Shown here piece after piece: positions 50,660 to 59,935 of a stretch of DNA of 64,000 bases (within the stretch, counting starts at the first letter, position 1; every line of letters starts with the position of its first letter). The stretch covers positions 62,001-126,000 of the forward strand of contig JBQELO010000004.1 in the NCBI GenBank assembly GCA_052103955.1. The letters are read 5' to 3'. A program made the translations under genes and the position numbers. The notes under the pieces were generated by a model. It searched no databases and had not been told where the DNA came from. It was given only the letters and a program-made list of their open reading frames with translations. Source of the DNA: Paenalcaligenes sp052103955 (GTDB taxonomy: Bacteria; Pseudomonadota; Gammaproteobacteria; Burkholderiales; Burkholderiaceae_B).

Positions 50660-53600
50660 TGATGCCGCCGTACGGCAAGCCGCCATTGATCCGCGCCGTT
50701 CATTTCTGGTGCAAGCCCCGGCGGGCTCCGGGAAAACCGAGCTACTAACTGACCGAATTTTGGCGTTGTTAGCGACGGTACGACGCCCCGAGGAAGTGGT
50801 GGCGATTACCTTTACGAAGAAAGCCGCAGCGGAAATGCACGCGCGTGTCTTAGAAAAGTTACAAGCTGGTTTATCCGATACACCGCCTGCTGAAGCCTAT
50901 AAACAGCAAAGTTGGGCATTGGCGCGGCAAGCTATTGCGCGCGATAAAGAATTAGGCTGGGAGCTGTTGGCTTACCCGGCACGCCTCAGTATTCGTACTA
51001 TTGACTCGCTGTGCGCACACTTAGTGCGTGCCATGCCGTGGGTGAGTGGTTTAGGGGGGATGCCTGCGGTAGCCGAAGATGTGAGCCAACACTACCTACG
51101 TGCTGCCCAAGCCACGTTGGCGCTGATTGAAGAACAAGAGCCCGTCGCCCAGATGATGGCGCACATGGATGTACATGTGCCTGCAGCCGAAGAACTGCTG
51201 ATGCAGATGTTGGCGAGTCGTGATCAATGGCAGCACTTGCTGAGCGATCCTGAAAGTATCTTCAACATTGAAGAAAACTTAGAGGAGCTGCTGCAGGTAG
51301 AGCTGACCTTGTTGGTGTCGGCGATGCCGTTGGGTTGGGCGCAAGACTTAGCGCCAATGGTGCGCTATGCCGCAGAGCAATTGCAGGCGAATGGCAACGA
51401 TAGCTTAGCGGTGTTGCAGCAGTGGGATGGGCAATATTTGCCTGCCGATGTAGAGGCGTTACCTCTATGGCGCTGCTTGGCTGATTTCTTGCTTACCGCT
51501 AAAGGTGAGCTGCGTAAAACCGTGACGATTAAACAAGGTTTTGCAGCGAAATCTGCCGAAAAAGAGGCATTCTTAGAATGGCTAGGCAGCGTAGCAGTAG
51601 AGGCGCCGTGGGTATCCGCGTTGGCGCGAGTACGTGATTTACCCAATGGGTACAGCGTAGAGCAGTTAGATGCGTTGATGAACTTTATCCAAGTGCTGTG
51701 GTTGGCGAGTTTTCAATTACGCAAAGTGTTTGCTGAACAAAGCGAGGTGGATTTCATCGAGATCTCGCAACGCGCTTTGCATGCCTTGGGTAGTGCAGAA
51801 GAGCCATCGGAGCTTTTGCTAAAAGCCGACCGTGCCATACAACACTTATTAGTAGACGAGTTTCAAGACACCAGTTTGACGCAAATTGCACTGCTTGAGC
51901 GTTTAAGTTCAGGCTGGGAAGCAGGCGATGGCCGTACCCTGTTTTTGGTGGGAGATCCCATGCAATCCATTTACCGCTTTCGTAAAGCGGAAGTGGGGTT
52001 GTTTCTACGTGTGAAAGCTGAAGGGGCTTTAGGCTCGGTAAACGTAGAGCCGTTAACACTCACTACGAACTTCCGCTCACAAGCAGGTTTAGTGCAGTGG
52101 GTGAACCGAGCAGGGATGTGGCTATTTCCCGCTGAAGACGATAGCGATTTGGGGGCGGTAAGCTACAGCCCATCGGATCCCTTTAATGCCGAGTCTGAGC
52201 ATGCGGCGGTGAACTTCCACCCTGTATGGAGTGCCAGTGATGACGAAGCAGACGCGCAAAAAGTAGCTTTGCAGTCTCAGCAACGAGTGGTGGCGTTGTG
52301 CCAAGAAGCCTTGCAGCGTTATGCCGGTAGCGCTCACCCTGTTGCCATTTTGGTGCGTGCGCGTAGCCACTTACGCCAAGTGGTGCGTGAGCTGACCATG
52401 CAAGGCATACCGTGTAGGGCGGTAGAGTTAGAACCCTTAGCTCATAGACCTGTCGTAGGCGATTTGGTGCAGTTGGTGAGAGCCTTATGCCACCCCGGGG
52501 ATAGGTTGGCGTGGTTGGCAGTTTTGCGCTCTCCCATGATTGGGTTGCGTTTGCGTAGCTTGCACACCTTGTGCGGCAGCGATGCCCATACACCCATTCC
52601 CGAGCTGTTAGCGGCGGTATTGAATAACGCGGATCGTAGTGCGGCCTTTGAGCCAAACGAACTGCAACGCTTGCAGATTGCTGCCGCTGCCTTATTGGCG
52701 CAACGTAACCGCAGTGGTAGCCAGCCTTTTGCGGGTTGGTTGCAAGAAGTCTGGCAGCAGCTAGGGGCAGAGCGTGTGTACGCGCATTCAGCTGACAGAG
52801 ATGACGCTGAACAAGTCTTCCGACTACTAGAGAATCTGGCTCCGTACGGTGATGTCAGTGTTGAAGACTTCGAAGCACGTGTAGAGCGTCTTTTTGCAGT
52901 ACCGCAAGGGGCCGGCGAATGTGTGGAAATTATGACTATCCACAAGTCCAAAGGCTTGGAGTTCGAATCTGTCATTTTGTATGGGTTAGAACGCGCTGCT
53001 CGCGGTGACACCGCACCACTCATACGGTTAGAACACAGTAATGGTCGCTTGCTATTAGGTCCTGTCAAACCGCGTGGCAGCGAAGACCAAGACCCAGTAT
53101 CGGCATTTTTAGCCAAGCGCGAACAACAACGCGCCTTTCACGAAGCCAACCGATTGTTATATGTGGCTGTGACCCGTGCGCGTAGCCAATTGCACGTAGT
53201 GGCCGATATGAAGTTGAACGACGCCGGACAATTTAAAGAACCTAGCGCGCAGAGCTTATTAGGCAGAATCTGGGGGTGCTTGCCTGTAGACGAACCCGAG
53301 CAAGTGGAGCGGGAGATACAAGGTAGTCTGGTGATGGGGAATGCACCGCGTTGGTTACAGCGTGTGCAACACATACAGCCCATTGCTGCTTTGCCGCAGC
53401 CGGTGAGTATGGCGCATAACGAGTGGCGCTGGCCAGAATCCACGCAAAATGAAAGTGCCTTAGGTATTGTGGCGCACGCGTGGTTAGAACGCATGGCAAG
53501 TGCACCCGATCAATTCACCGAGGCTGCCAGCATCACCCCATACGCCACCACCATGCGTACTCAACTATTACGTGCCGGTACAGAGCCTGAACGGGTTATG

Positions 53601-53957
53601 CAGTCGCTAGCGATCCTGCAGCAAACTCTAGGCGCCACCCTCGCTAGCGAACGCGGGCAGTGGTTGTTGGGTGTAGCGAAAGCGTATCGTGAATGGTCGT
53701 TGTTGGATGCGGGGGGCAGGGTGTCGGTGATTGACTTGGCGATTTCGCAAGAAGATCACTGGTTGATTGTGGACTATAAAACCTCAGCCCCTACGGATGG
53801 CGAAAGTGTGCCCGCATTTGAGCAGCGTATGTTGCAGCGGCATAGTGCGCAGTTACAGCGTTATTGCGAGCAAGTGCAGGCGTTGGATGGCAGGCAGGCG
53901 AAGGCGGCACTGTATTTTCCGCGCGTGGATCTGTGGGTGCCGTATAGCGTTTCTTAA
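50646..53957 (+). CDS. UvrD/Rep-type helicase-nuclease (AddA-like)
   Basis: An 1103-residue protein starting MITPNDAAVRQAAIDPRRSF. Superfamily 1A helicase motifs are complete: VQAPAGSGKTELLTDRI (I), EEVVAITFTKKAAAEMHARV (Ia), LLVDEFQDTS near residue 407 (II), LFLVGDPMQSIYRFRKAEVG (III), LTTNFRSQ (IV), EIMTIHKSKGLEFESVILYG (V) and NRLLYVAVTRARSQLHVV (VI). The C-terminal PD-(D/E)XK nuclease has IDLAISQEDHWLIVDYKTS. With the preceding gene it forms an AddAB-like double-strand-break resection complex. Whether it replaces RecBCD in this organism cannot be seen from the window. Confidence 0.9.
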   Translation: MITPNDAAVRQAAIDPRRSFLVQAPAGSGKTELLTDRILALLATVRRPEEVVAITFTKKAAAEMHARVLEKLQAGLSDTPPAEAYKQQSWALARQAIARDKELGWELLAYPARLSIRTIDSLCAHLVRAMPWVSGLGGMPAVAEDVSQHYLRAAQATLALIEEQEPVAQMMAHMDVHVPAAEELLMQMLASRDQWQHLLSDPESIFNIEENLEELLQVELTLLVSAMPLGWAQDLAPMVRYAAEQLQANGNDSLAVLQQWDGQYLPADVEALPLWRCLADFLLTAKGELRKTVTIKQGFAAKSAEKEAFLEWLGSVAVEAPWVSALARVRDLPNGYSVEQLDALMNFIQVLWLASFQLRKVFAEQSEVDFIEISQRALHALGSAEEPSELLLKADRAIQHLLVDEFQDTSLTQIALLERLSSGWEAGDGRTLFLVGDPMQSIYRFRKAEVGLFLRVKAEGALGSVNVEPLTLTTNFRSQAGLVQWVNRAGMWLFPAEDDSDLGAVSYSPSDPFNAESEHAAVNFHPVWSASDDEADAQKVALQSQQRVVALCQEALQRYAGSAHPVAILVRARSHLRQVVRELTMQGIPCRAVELEPLAHRPVVGDLVQLVRALCHPGDRLAWLAVLRSPMIGLRLRSLHTLCGSDAHTPIPELLAAVLNNADRSAAFEPNELQRLQIAAAALLAQRNRSGSQPFAGWLQEVWQQLGAERVYAHSADRDDAEQVFRLLENLAPYGDVSVEDFEARVERLFAVPQGAGECVEIMTIHKSKGLEFESVILYGLERAARGDTAPLIRLEHSNGRLLLGPVKPRGSEDQDPVSAFLAKREQQRAFHEANRLLYVAVTRARSQLHVVADMKLNDAGQFKEPSAQSLLGRIWGCLPVDEPEQVEREIQGSLVMGNAPRWLQRVQHIQPIAALPQPVSMAHNEWRWPESTQNESALGIVAHAWLERMASAPDQFTEAASITPYATTMRTQLLRAGTEPERVMQSLAILQQTLGATLASERGQWLLGVAKAYREWSLLDAGGRVSVIDLAISQEDHWLIVDYKTSAPTDGESVPAFEQRMLQRHSAQLQRYCEQVQALDGRQAKAALYFPRVDLWVPYSVS

Positions 53958-53960
53958 CAA

Positions 53961-54075
53961 AGGCAGTAAACCTGTCAATTTCAGGCGCATCAGGGGAGGC
54001 GGAGGAAAGCTTTTGTGAGTTGGTGTCTCAAATCACAAAAGTCTTTTTGCAGTCTCCCAGCATGAGCAATGAATA
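53961..54075 (-). repeat. Intergenic repeat, copy 5 (solo B unit)
   Basis: It begins 4 bp after the helicase stop. CAGTAAACCTGTCAAT, GGGGAGGCGGAGGAAA, a hairpin at 54008-54042 (AGCTTTTGTGAGTTG, loop GTGTCT, CAAATCACAAAAGTC) and CAGTCTCCCAGCATGAGCAA correspond block by block to unit B of copy 1 (2591-2712). The remaining gap up to the SRP RNA promoter (54076-54200) shows nothing recognisable. Confidence 0.82.
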
Positions 54076-54201
54076 TCGCGTTTCCCTATCATCAGCTCCG
54101 CTGAAATGAACCGTAAGCAGTGAGCGCAGAGGTAGCACTGAAGAGTGCTTCGCTATACGTATCAGCACCTTACACGGCACTGGCCTAGAATTTAGCGCGG
54201 G

Positions 54202-54233
54202 CTGTCACATAGACTGAATACCTATGCTACAAT
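54202..54233 (+). promoter_or_regulatory. Promoter of the SRP RNA gene
   Basis: A -10 TACAAT at 54228-54233 places the transcript start at about 54240-54241, the 5' end of the RNA. A CTGTCA at 54202-54207 could be the -35, although the 20-bp spacer is long. Confidence 0.55.
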
Positions 54234-54240
54234 TCTTAGC

Positions 54241-54338
54241 GGCGGGTCCCTTCGCATGGTTCAACAGTCAACCTGGTCAGGTCGGGAACGAAGCAGCCAT
54301 AGCTGTCCCGAATCAGTGCCGAAGTCAGGCTCGCCGCC
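54241..54338 (+). ncRNA. ffs: Signal recognition particle 4.5S RNA
   Basis: A roughly 98-nt RNA folding as one long hairpin. The ends GGCGGG and CTCGCCGCC pair. The apical SRP core is intact: CAACCTGGTCAGGTCGGGAACG then AAGCAGCCAT (the GGTCAGG and AAGCAG blocks of domain IV bound by Ffh), closed by AGTGCCGAAGTCAGG-type complementary sequence. It lies immediately upstream of dnaX, its usual place in many proteobacteria. Open frames crossing it are spurious. Confidence 0.93.
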
Positions 54339-54472
54339 CTTCTACTGGCTTATGCCTATCTGTTACATCTCCCCCTTTAGCGTTATTCTGCCCATCCAAC
54401 ACGGGAATCCGGTACACTTTTGCTTTCGATGGCATCTAGTGGATGCTGGCAATTTTCTGGCCTTCTAAAAGC

Positions 54473-56629
54473 ATGACCTATCTTGTTCTTGCCCGTAAAT
54501 GGCGCCCCCGTTCCTTTGATACGCTCATTGGTCAGGACCACGTTGTCCGTGCATTAAGTCATGCGTTAAGCACGCAACGGCTGCATCACGCGTGGTTGTT
54601 CACGGGTACTCGCGGGGTGGGTAAGACCACGTTGTCGCGTATTTTGGCCAAGGCACTTAACTGCGAAACCGGTATTACACCTAATCCCTGTGGGCAGTGT
54701 CGCGCATGTCAGGAAATTGATAGCGGCCGCTTTGTCGACTATGTGGAATTGGATGCGGCGTCTAACCGTGGGGTAGACGAAATGACGCAGCTGCTTGAGC
54801 AAGCTGTGTACGCACCTAGTGTTGGACGCTACAAAGTCTACATGATTGACGAGGTGCACATGCTGACGGGGCATGCGTTTAACGCCATGCTGAAAACGTT
54901 GGAAGAGCCGCCAGCACACGTAAAATTTATTCTAGCGACCACCGATCCGCAGAAAATTCCTGTGACGGTATTGTCGCGTTGCTTGCAGTTCAACCTCAAG
55001 CAAATGACAGTGCCCGCCATTGTCGAGCACTTGCAGCAAATTCTAGAAGAAGAAAAAATCGAGTTTGATGTGCCCGGCTTGCGCTTGATTGCACAAGCGG
55101 CGGCGGGTTCTATGCGCGATGCGTTGTCGTTAACCGATCAGGCTATTGCATACAGTGCTGGTAATGTCAGTAATGATGCCGTGCAAGGTATGTTGGGTAC
55201 CATTGATCAAGGGCATTTGTGCCAGTTGTTGCGTGCCTTGATGAACCGTGACGCACAAGGGTTGATGGCGGTAGCCGACGACCTTGCATTGCGTGGGTTG
55301 TCTTACTCGGCGGCACTTGGTGATCTTGCTGTATTACTGTCGCAAATTGCCGTGGAGCAGCGCCTGCCCGGTGCTACGCCTGCCGAACATCCTCTACAAA
55401 CAGATATTCAAGATTTAGCCCAACAGTTAGGGCCGGATTTTGTGCAGTTGTTTTATTCTGTGGCAGTACACAGCCGCAAAGAGCTGAGCTTGGCGCCGGA
55501 TGAGTATGCCGGCTTTGTGATGGGGTGCTTACGTATGCTGGCATTGATGCCCGGCGATACCTTGCCCTCACAGCCTGAAATTCGTAGGGATGCCCCAGTA
55601 GCAGCACCTGCTGCGCCAGTAGCTGCAGTAGCAGCAGCGGAAGCAGCCCCTCAGCTAGAAAAGGCTGTAGAAGCCGCGGTAGAGGCGGCACAGCAACCCA
55701 CAGCGGAAATCCCCGCACCCGTTGCGCCAGAGGCTGAGATCGTCACTGAAACGCCCCCTACACCAGTTGAGGAACCCATTGCGGCGGCGGATCACGAGCA
55801 ACCTGTAGTTGAGGCTGCGCCTAGCGTTACTCCACCACCTGTAGCAGACGTACCAGCAGTGCCTGTACGTGATGATGTGCCACCAGCGCCTCCGGCGGCG
55901 ATGCCACCGACTACGGAAGTAGGCGGTACGATTTTGAATCAACCCAGTGCTCCAGCCGCAAATGTGGCCGTTGAGCCGCCTGCGTCCCCCGTATCTGAGC
56001 CAGAACCACCGGTTGCGGCAGATGGGCCTCCTGCTGATTTTGATGATATTCCGTGGGAAGATGACCTGGGTGCTAGCGATGATGCACCGTACGAACAGGC
56101 TGGTGATCCTGGTTCTGATGATTCTTTTTCAGGGCAAGATGATGTGGCCTCGTTTGAAGGCACTCTAGTCGAGCCCGACTTGTCAGGGTTAATCGCAGAA
56201 CCAAGAGAGGTAGCAAAGTCTGTTTCTCTGAAACGAATGGACTCTGCTGGCTGGCCAGCCGTAGCGGCAGGCCTACCGTTGAGCGGGTGGGCGGCAGAGC
56301 TCGCACGCCAAAGCGAATGGATTAGTGTGGACAAAGAAGGCCAGATTGTATTGCGTGCACAAATACGTTCCGCAGACGATAGTCAGGCCAAGGCCCGGTT
56401 AAGTACTGTGTTGGCAGAGTATTTTGGACAGGTAGTACGGGTTAATATTGAATATGGTGCAACGGGCGATGCCACGGCGTATGCCGTAGAGCAAGCCGAA
56501 CGCGAGCAACGCCAAGTGCAGGCCGAGCAAGATGCGCCTAAAGACCCGTTTATCGTCAGTTTGATTCGTGAATTTGGGGCTCAGATTATGCCCGGTTCTA
56601 TACAGGCCAATCATTTGAAGGCCGTTTAA
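54473..56629 (+). CDS. dnaX: DNA polymerase III subunits gamma/tau
   Basis: Clamp-loader ATPase, 718 residues from the ATG at 54473 (MTYLVLARKWRPRSFDTLIG). Walker A is FTGTRGVGKTTLSRILAKAL near residue 44. The zinc module is CETG, then NPCGQCRACQEI. Walker B and DExH elements are YMIDEVHML and FILATTDPQKIPVTVLSRCLQF. A long Ala/Pro/Glu-rich linker spans about residues 370-560, and a tau-type C-terminal domain (GWPAVAAGLPLSGWAAELARQSEW) follows. No slippery heptamer was seen near the expected domain boundary, so a separate gamma product is not evident. Follows ffs; ybaB comes 34 bp later. Confidence 0.95.
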   Translation: MTYLVLARKWRPRSFDTLIGQDHVVRALSHALSTQRLHHAWLFTGTRGVGKTTLSRILAKALNCETGITPNPCGQCRACQEIDSGRFVDYVELDAASNRGVDEMTQLLEQAVYAPSVGRYKVYMIDEVHMLTGHAFNAMLKTLEEPPAHVKFILATTDPQKIPVTVLSRCLQFNLKQMTVPAIVEHLQQILEEEKIEFDVPGLRLIAQAAAGSMRDALSLTDQAIAYSAGNVSNDAVQGMLGTIDQGHLCQLLRALMNRDAQGLMAVADDLALRGLSYSAALGDLAVLLSQIAVEQRLPGATPAEHPLQTDIQDLAQQLGPDFVQLFYSVAVHSRKELSLAPDEYAGFVMGCLRMLALMPGDTLPSQPEIRRDAPVAAPAAPVAAVAAAEAAPQLEKAVEAAVEAAQQPTAEIPAPVAPEAEIVTETPPTPVEEPIAAADHEQPVVEAAPSVTPPPVADVPAVPVRDDVPPAPPAAMPPTTEVGGTILNQPSAPAANVAVEPPASPVSEPEPPVAADGPPADFDDIPWEDDLGASDDAPYEQAGDPGSDDSFSGQDDVASFEGTLVEPDLSGLIAEPREVAKSVSLKRMDSAGWPAVAAGLPLSGWAAELARQSEWISVDKEGQIVLRAQIRSADDSQAKARLSTVLAEYFGQVVRVNIEYGATGDATAYAVEQAEREQRQVQAEQDAPKDPFIVSLIREFGAQIMPGSIQANHLKAV

Positions 56630-56663
56630 GTTTTAGGTTTTATTTCAACAGGAAGCCGTTGTT

Positions 56664-56990
56664 ATGATGAAAGGACAGATCGCTGGGCTGATGCGTCAGG
56701 CGCAGCAAATGCAAGAAAACATGAAAAAAGCCCAGGAAGCCTTGGCTAGCATCGAAGTAGAAGGTGCTGCAGGTGGTGGTCTGGTGAAAGTGGTGATGAC
56801 ATGTCGCAATGACGTGCGTCGCATCACTATTGATCCTAGCTTGTTGGAAGACGATAAAGACATGTTGGAAGACTTGGTTGCTGCAGCAATGAATGATGCA
56901 TTGCGTAAAGCAGAAGCGACTTCCCAAGAGAAAATGTCGTCTGTAACGGCTGGTTTGCCATTGCCTCCAGGCATGTCTTTGCCGTTCTAA
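56664..56990 (+). CDS. ybaB: Nucleoid-associated protein YbaB/EbfC
   Basis: A 108-residue DNA-binding dimer. Typical sequence: MKGQIAGLMRQAQQMQENMKKAQEALASIEVEGAAGGGLV, then DDKDMLEDLVAAAMNDALRKAE and a Pro/Gly-rich end LPLPPGMSLPF. The start can be ATG 56664 or the next ATG at 56667; AGGAAG precedes them. Sits between dnaX and recR and its stop overlaps the recR start (TAATG). Confidence 0.95.
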   Translation: MMKGQIAGLMRQAQQMQENMKKAQEALASIEVEGAAGGGLVKVVMTCRNDVRRITIDPSLLEDDKDMLEDLVAAAMNDALRKAEATSQEKMSSVTAGLPLPPGMSLPF

Positions 56991-57601
56991 TGTCTACACC
57001 TGTATTGCCTGAGCCCGAACCCTTACGGGCGCTTATTGATGCGCTACGACGCTTGCCCAGTGTGGGTGAGCGGACGGCGCGTCGCATGGCGTATCACTTG
57101 CTGCAACACGATTTGTCGGGAGCAGTGGTGTTAGGGCAGGCATTAGACAGAGCCACCCAATCGCTGCAGCATTGCGAACAGTGCAATAGCTTCAGCGAAA
57201 CGGTGCTGTGCTCGCTGTGCGATAACGCGCAACGCGACAAGTCGCTATTGTGCATTGTAGAAACCCCCGCCGATCAGAACACAGTAGAGTCCAGCCATGG
57301 TTATCAAGGCTTGTACTACGTGCTGATGGGTAGGTTGGCACCCATAGAGGGCATAGGTCCAAACGAGCTGCAGTTTGATCGCTTATTGCAGCGGGCGAGT
57401 GGTGCCGAGGTAGAGGAAATTATTCTTGCCACTAACTTCACCGCAGAGGGTGAAACGACGGCGCACTATTTGGCTGAGTTGTTACGTCAGCGCGGTAAAC
57501 GCGTGACGCGGTTGGCCCGAGGTGTGCCTGCGGGCAGCGAATTAGAATACGTGGATGCCAGTACGATGGCATGGGCGTTGCAGGAGCGCAGGGAAACCTG
57601 A
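56990..57601 (+). CDS. recR: Recombination mediator RecR
   Basis: A 203-residue partner of RecF and RecO that helps load RecA on gapped DNA. The N-terminal helix-hairpin-helix is LIDALRRLPSVGERTARRMAYHLL, the four-Cys zinc finger is CEQCNSFSETVLCSLC, and the Toprim domain has LLCIVETPADQNTVE and EVEEIILATNFTAEGE. C-terminal Walker-like THLARGVPAGSELEY-type element reads RLARGVPAGSELEYVD. Last gene of ffs-dnaX-ybaB-recR, facing tal across 15 bp. Confidence 0.96.
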   Translation: MSTPVLPEPEPLRALIDALRRLPSVGERTARRMAYHLLQHDLSGAVVLGQALDRATQSLQHCEQCNSFSETVLCSLCDNAQRDKSLLCIVETPADQNTVESSHGYQGLYYVLMGRLAPIEGIGPNELQFDRLLQRASGAEVEEIILATNFTAEGETTAHYLAELLRQRGKRVTRLARGVPAGSELEYVDASTMAWALQERRET

Positions 57602-57616
57602 CGCTCCTACTATCCA

Positions 57617-58582
57617 TTACGCTTGCTGGGCTTTGACTTGAGTAATCAGTTGGTCGAGCGTGAGCGCATCTGCCGTAAACAAACGAATACCCTCGGCCAG
57701 TTTTTCTGTGGCCATGGCATTGTCGTTTAGTCGTGTACGGAAGTTCACTTCATTATTAGCACGCCACTCAGGGGCTGCGTCTTTGGCGCAGTCTGGGCCT
57801 AGTTGCAATGGCACATCGCCTATTTTTTCTTGCAGTTCAGCAAGTAAGGCAGGGCTGATGGTCAGCAGATCGCACCCGCTTAGCGCCTGAATTTGGCCAA
57901 TGTTGCGGAAGCTAGCGCCCATGATTTCTGTCTTGATGCCATAGGTCTTGTAGTAATTGAAGATCTTACGCACCGACTTCACGCCGGGGTCGTTCACGCC
58001 TGTATTAGCGGCTTCGTCCCAACTGCTGCCAGCGTTTTTCTTGTACCAGTCATAAATGCGCCCTACAAAAGGCGAAATCAGGGTGACGTTGGCTTGCGCG
58101 CAGGCAACGGCTTGGGTCAGTGAAAACAACAAGGTCAGGTTGCAGTGAATGCCGTCAGCTTCCAATTGGCGTGCGGCCTGAATGCCTTCCCATGTGGCGG
58201 CAAGTTTAATCAGTACACGCTCACGCGAAATACCAGCCGCTTCATACAGCTCAATGATATTTTGGGCACGCTCAATGCTGGCTTGGGTGTCAAAAGACAA
58301 GCGGGCATCGACTTCGGTGGACACGCGTCCGGGCACAATATCTAGAATGGCACTGCCAAAAGCAACCAATAAGCGGTCGCACAGCTCGGGAATGCTGGCT
58401 TGTGGAGCAGCTTGTACGGTTTTTTCTAGCAGGTAACGGTATTGTTCCTGTTGCACGGCTTTAAGAATCAGCGACGGGTTGGTAGTCGCGTCAGTGGGCC
58501 TGAAGGCCTTCATGGCTTCAAAATCGCCGGTATCGGCCACAACGGTGGTGTGTTGCCGTAAAGATTCAAGCAAGGTGGTCAT
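57617..58582 (-). CDS. tal: Transaldolase
   Basis: Pentose phosphate enzyme, 321 residues, class I (TalB) length. Signature elements are DATTNPSLILKAVQQEQY near residue 31, PGRVSTEVDARLSFDT, the Schiff-base lysine in RVLIKLAATWEGIQAAR near residue 132, and ISPFVGRIYDWYKK. It is transcribed alone on the minus strand, convergent with recR and divergent from carA. Confidence 0.96.
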   Translation of the reverse strand: MTTLLESLRQHTTVVADTGDFEAMKAFRPTDATTNPSLILKAVQQEQYRYLLEKTVQAAPQASIPELCDRLLVAFGSAILDIVPGRVSTEVDARLSFDTQASIERAQNIIELYEAAGISRERVLIKLAATWEGIQAARQLEADGIHCNLTLLFSLTQAVACAQANVTLISPFVGRIYDWYKKNAGSSWDEAANTGVNDPGVKSVRKIFNYYKTYGIKTEIMGASFRNIGQIQALSGCDLLTISPALLAELQEKIGDVPLQLGPDCAKDAAPEWRANNEVNFRTRLNDNAMATEKLAEGIRLFTADALTLDQLITQVKAQQA

Positions 58583-58686
58583 GGTCTACTGCCTTATCAC
58601 ATCAACTACGGGTCAGATACAAGCCACATACTGTAAGCTATTTTTTGTAAAAACGTGGAATATAAACATCTGATTTTTGTAGTTCT

Positions 58687-58715
58687 TTCTGAGAAGGCCT
58701 AAGTCGGCGTATAAT
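58687..58715 (+). promoter_or_regulatory. carA promoter
   Basis: A consensus -10 TATAAT at 58710-58715, 40 bp before the carA start, with a poor -35 (TTCTGA at 58687-58692, 17-bp spacer). No ARG-box or attenuator could be recognised with confidence. Confidence 0.55.
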
Positions 58716-58755
58716 TGGAAGGTTTATTTGTAAATTTAAAATCCGGGGTTTAAAC

Positions 58756-59910
58756 GTGCTGCCGTCTCTCTTTCCTGAAGAGTCTCATGCTACATCAACT
58801 GCAATCCTGGCCCTTTCCGATGGTACGGTATTTAAAGGTATCTCTATCGGGGCAGAAGGCCACACAGTTGCCGAAATAGTCTTCAATACAGCCATGACTG
58901 GCTATCAGGAAATCCTCACCGATCCCAGCTACAGGGGTCAGATCGTTTCTCTCACTTATCCACATATTGGTAATACAGGCATTAATGCTGAAGACTCTGA
59001 GTCTGCAGGCATTCAAGCTGCCGGTTTGGTGGTGCGTGATTGTGCGTTGAAGGTTTCCAATTTCCGTTCAGAACAATCGTTGCCAGAATACCTCAAGCAA
59101 GAGGGCATTGTGGCTATCGCTGGGGTGGATACCCGTAAGCTGACTCGCATACTTAGAGAAACAGGCGCTCAGGGCGCATGTATCTTAGTTGGCGATGACG
59201 CCGAACGGGCCATTCAACTGGCCCGTTCTTTTGTGGGAATGGTAGGTCAGGATTTGGCCAAAGAAGTTTCCGTGAGCCAGCCAGGTGGTTGGACACAAGG
59301 TTCTTGGTCTTTGGGTGGTGGTTTTTCCTCCCCAGAACTGGGCCGTTTCAAAGTCGCGGTATATGACTTTGGTGTGAAGGCCAATATTTTGCGCCTGATG
59401 GCAGACCGTGGTTGCGATATCACTGTGTACCCCGCGCAAACACCTGTAGCCGACATTCTTGCTACACAGCCTGATGGCGTGTTCCTGTCCAACGGACCTG
59501 GGGACCCAGAAGCTTGTAGCTACGCTATCGAAGCCACCAAAGCGGTTCTAGAGGCTAAAGTGCCTGTGTTTGGTATTTGTTTGGGTCATCAGATTCTGGG
59601 CTTGGCCGTAGGTGGTCAAACCGTGAAAATGAAAACTGGCCACCACGGTGCTAACCATCCTGTACAGGAAGTGGCATCGGGTCGTGTGTTTATCACCAGC
59701 CAGAATCATGGCTTTGCGGTAGATGCGAAAACTCTGCCAGCCACAGCCAAGGTTACTCATATATCGTTGTTTGATGGCACGTTGCAAGGCTTCGAGCTGA
59801 CAGATCGTCCTGCGTTTGGTTTCCAAGGTCACCCTGAAGCCACACCAGGTCCACGTGATATCGCCGCCTTGTTCGATACCTTCATCAACCTGATGGAAAA
59901 GCAGGCCTGA
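58756..59910 (+). CDS. carA: Carbamoyl-phosphate synthase small (glutaminase) subunit
   Basis: Supplies ammonia from glutamine for carbamoyl phosphate, feeding arginine and pyrimidine synthesis. The 384-residue protein begins at a GTG (58756) preceded by CCGGGG. It has AILALSDGTVFKGISIGAEG, NTAMTGYQEILTDPSYRGQIV and NTGIN, then the class I amidotransferase domain with FLSNGPGDPEACSYAIE, the nucleophile Cys in VFGICLGHQILGLAVGG and the catalytic His/Glu in GFQGHPEATPGP. carB starts 26 bp later. Confidence 0.96.
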   Translation: MLPSLFPEESHATSTAILALSDGTVFKGISIGAEGHTVAEIVFNTAMTGYQEILTDPSYRGQIVSLTYPHIGNTGINAEDSESAGIQAAGLVVRDCALKVSNFRSEQSLPEYLKQEGIVAIAGVDTRKLTRILRETGAQGACILVGDDAERAIQLARSFVGMVGQDLAKEVSVSQPGGWTQGSWSLGGGFSSPELGRFKVAVYDFGVKANILRLMADRGCDITVYPAQTPVADILATQPDGVFLSNGPGDPEACSYAIEATKAVLEAKVPVFGICLGHQILGLAVGGQTVKMKTGHHGANHPVQEVASGRVFITSQNHGFAVDAKTLPATAKVTHISLFDGTLQGFELTDRPAFGFQGHPEATPGPRDIAALFDTFINLMEKQA

Positions 59911-59935
59911 TCCGCCTCGCAGACAAAAAAGTATT

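Noticed and set aside
54224..54468. Short open frames over the SRP RNA
   Set aside because: They cross a clear 4.5S RNA gene and its promoter and have no family resemblance.
55053..55058. A run of six A in dnaX as a programmed frameshift site
   Set aside because: It lies near codon 195, far upstream of the gamma/tau domain boundary, without a suitable slippery heptamer context or following hairpin.
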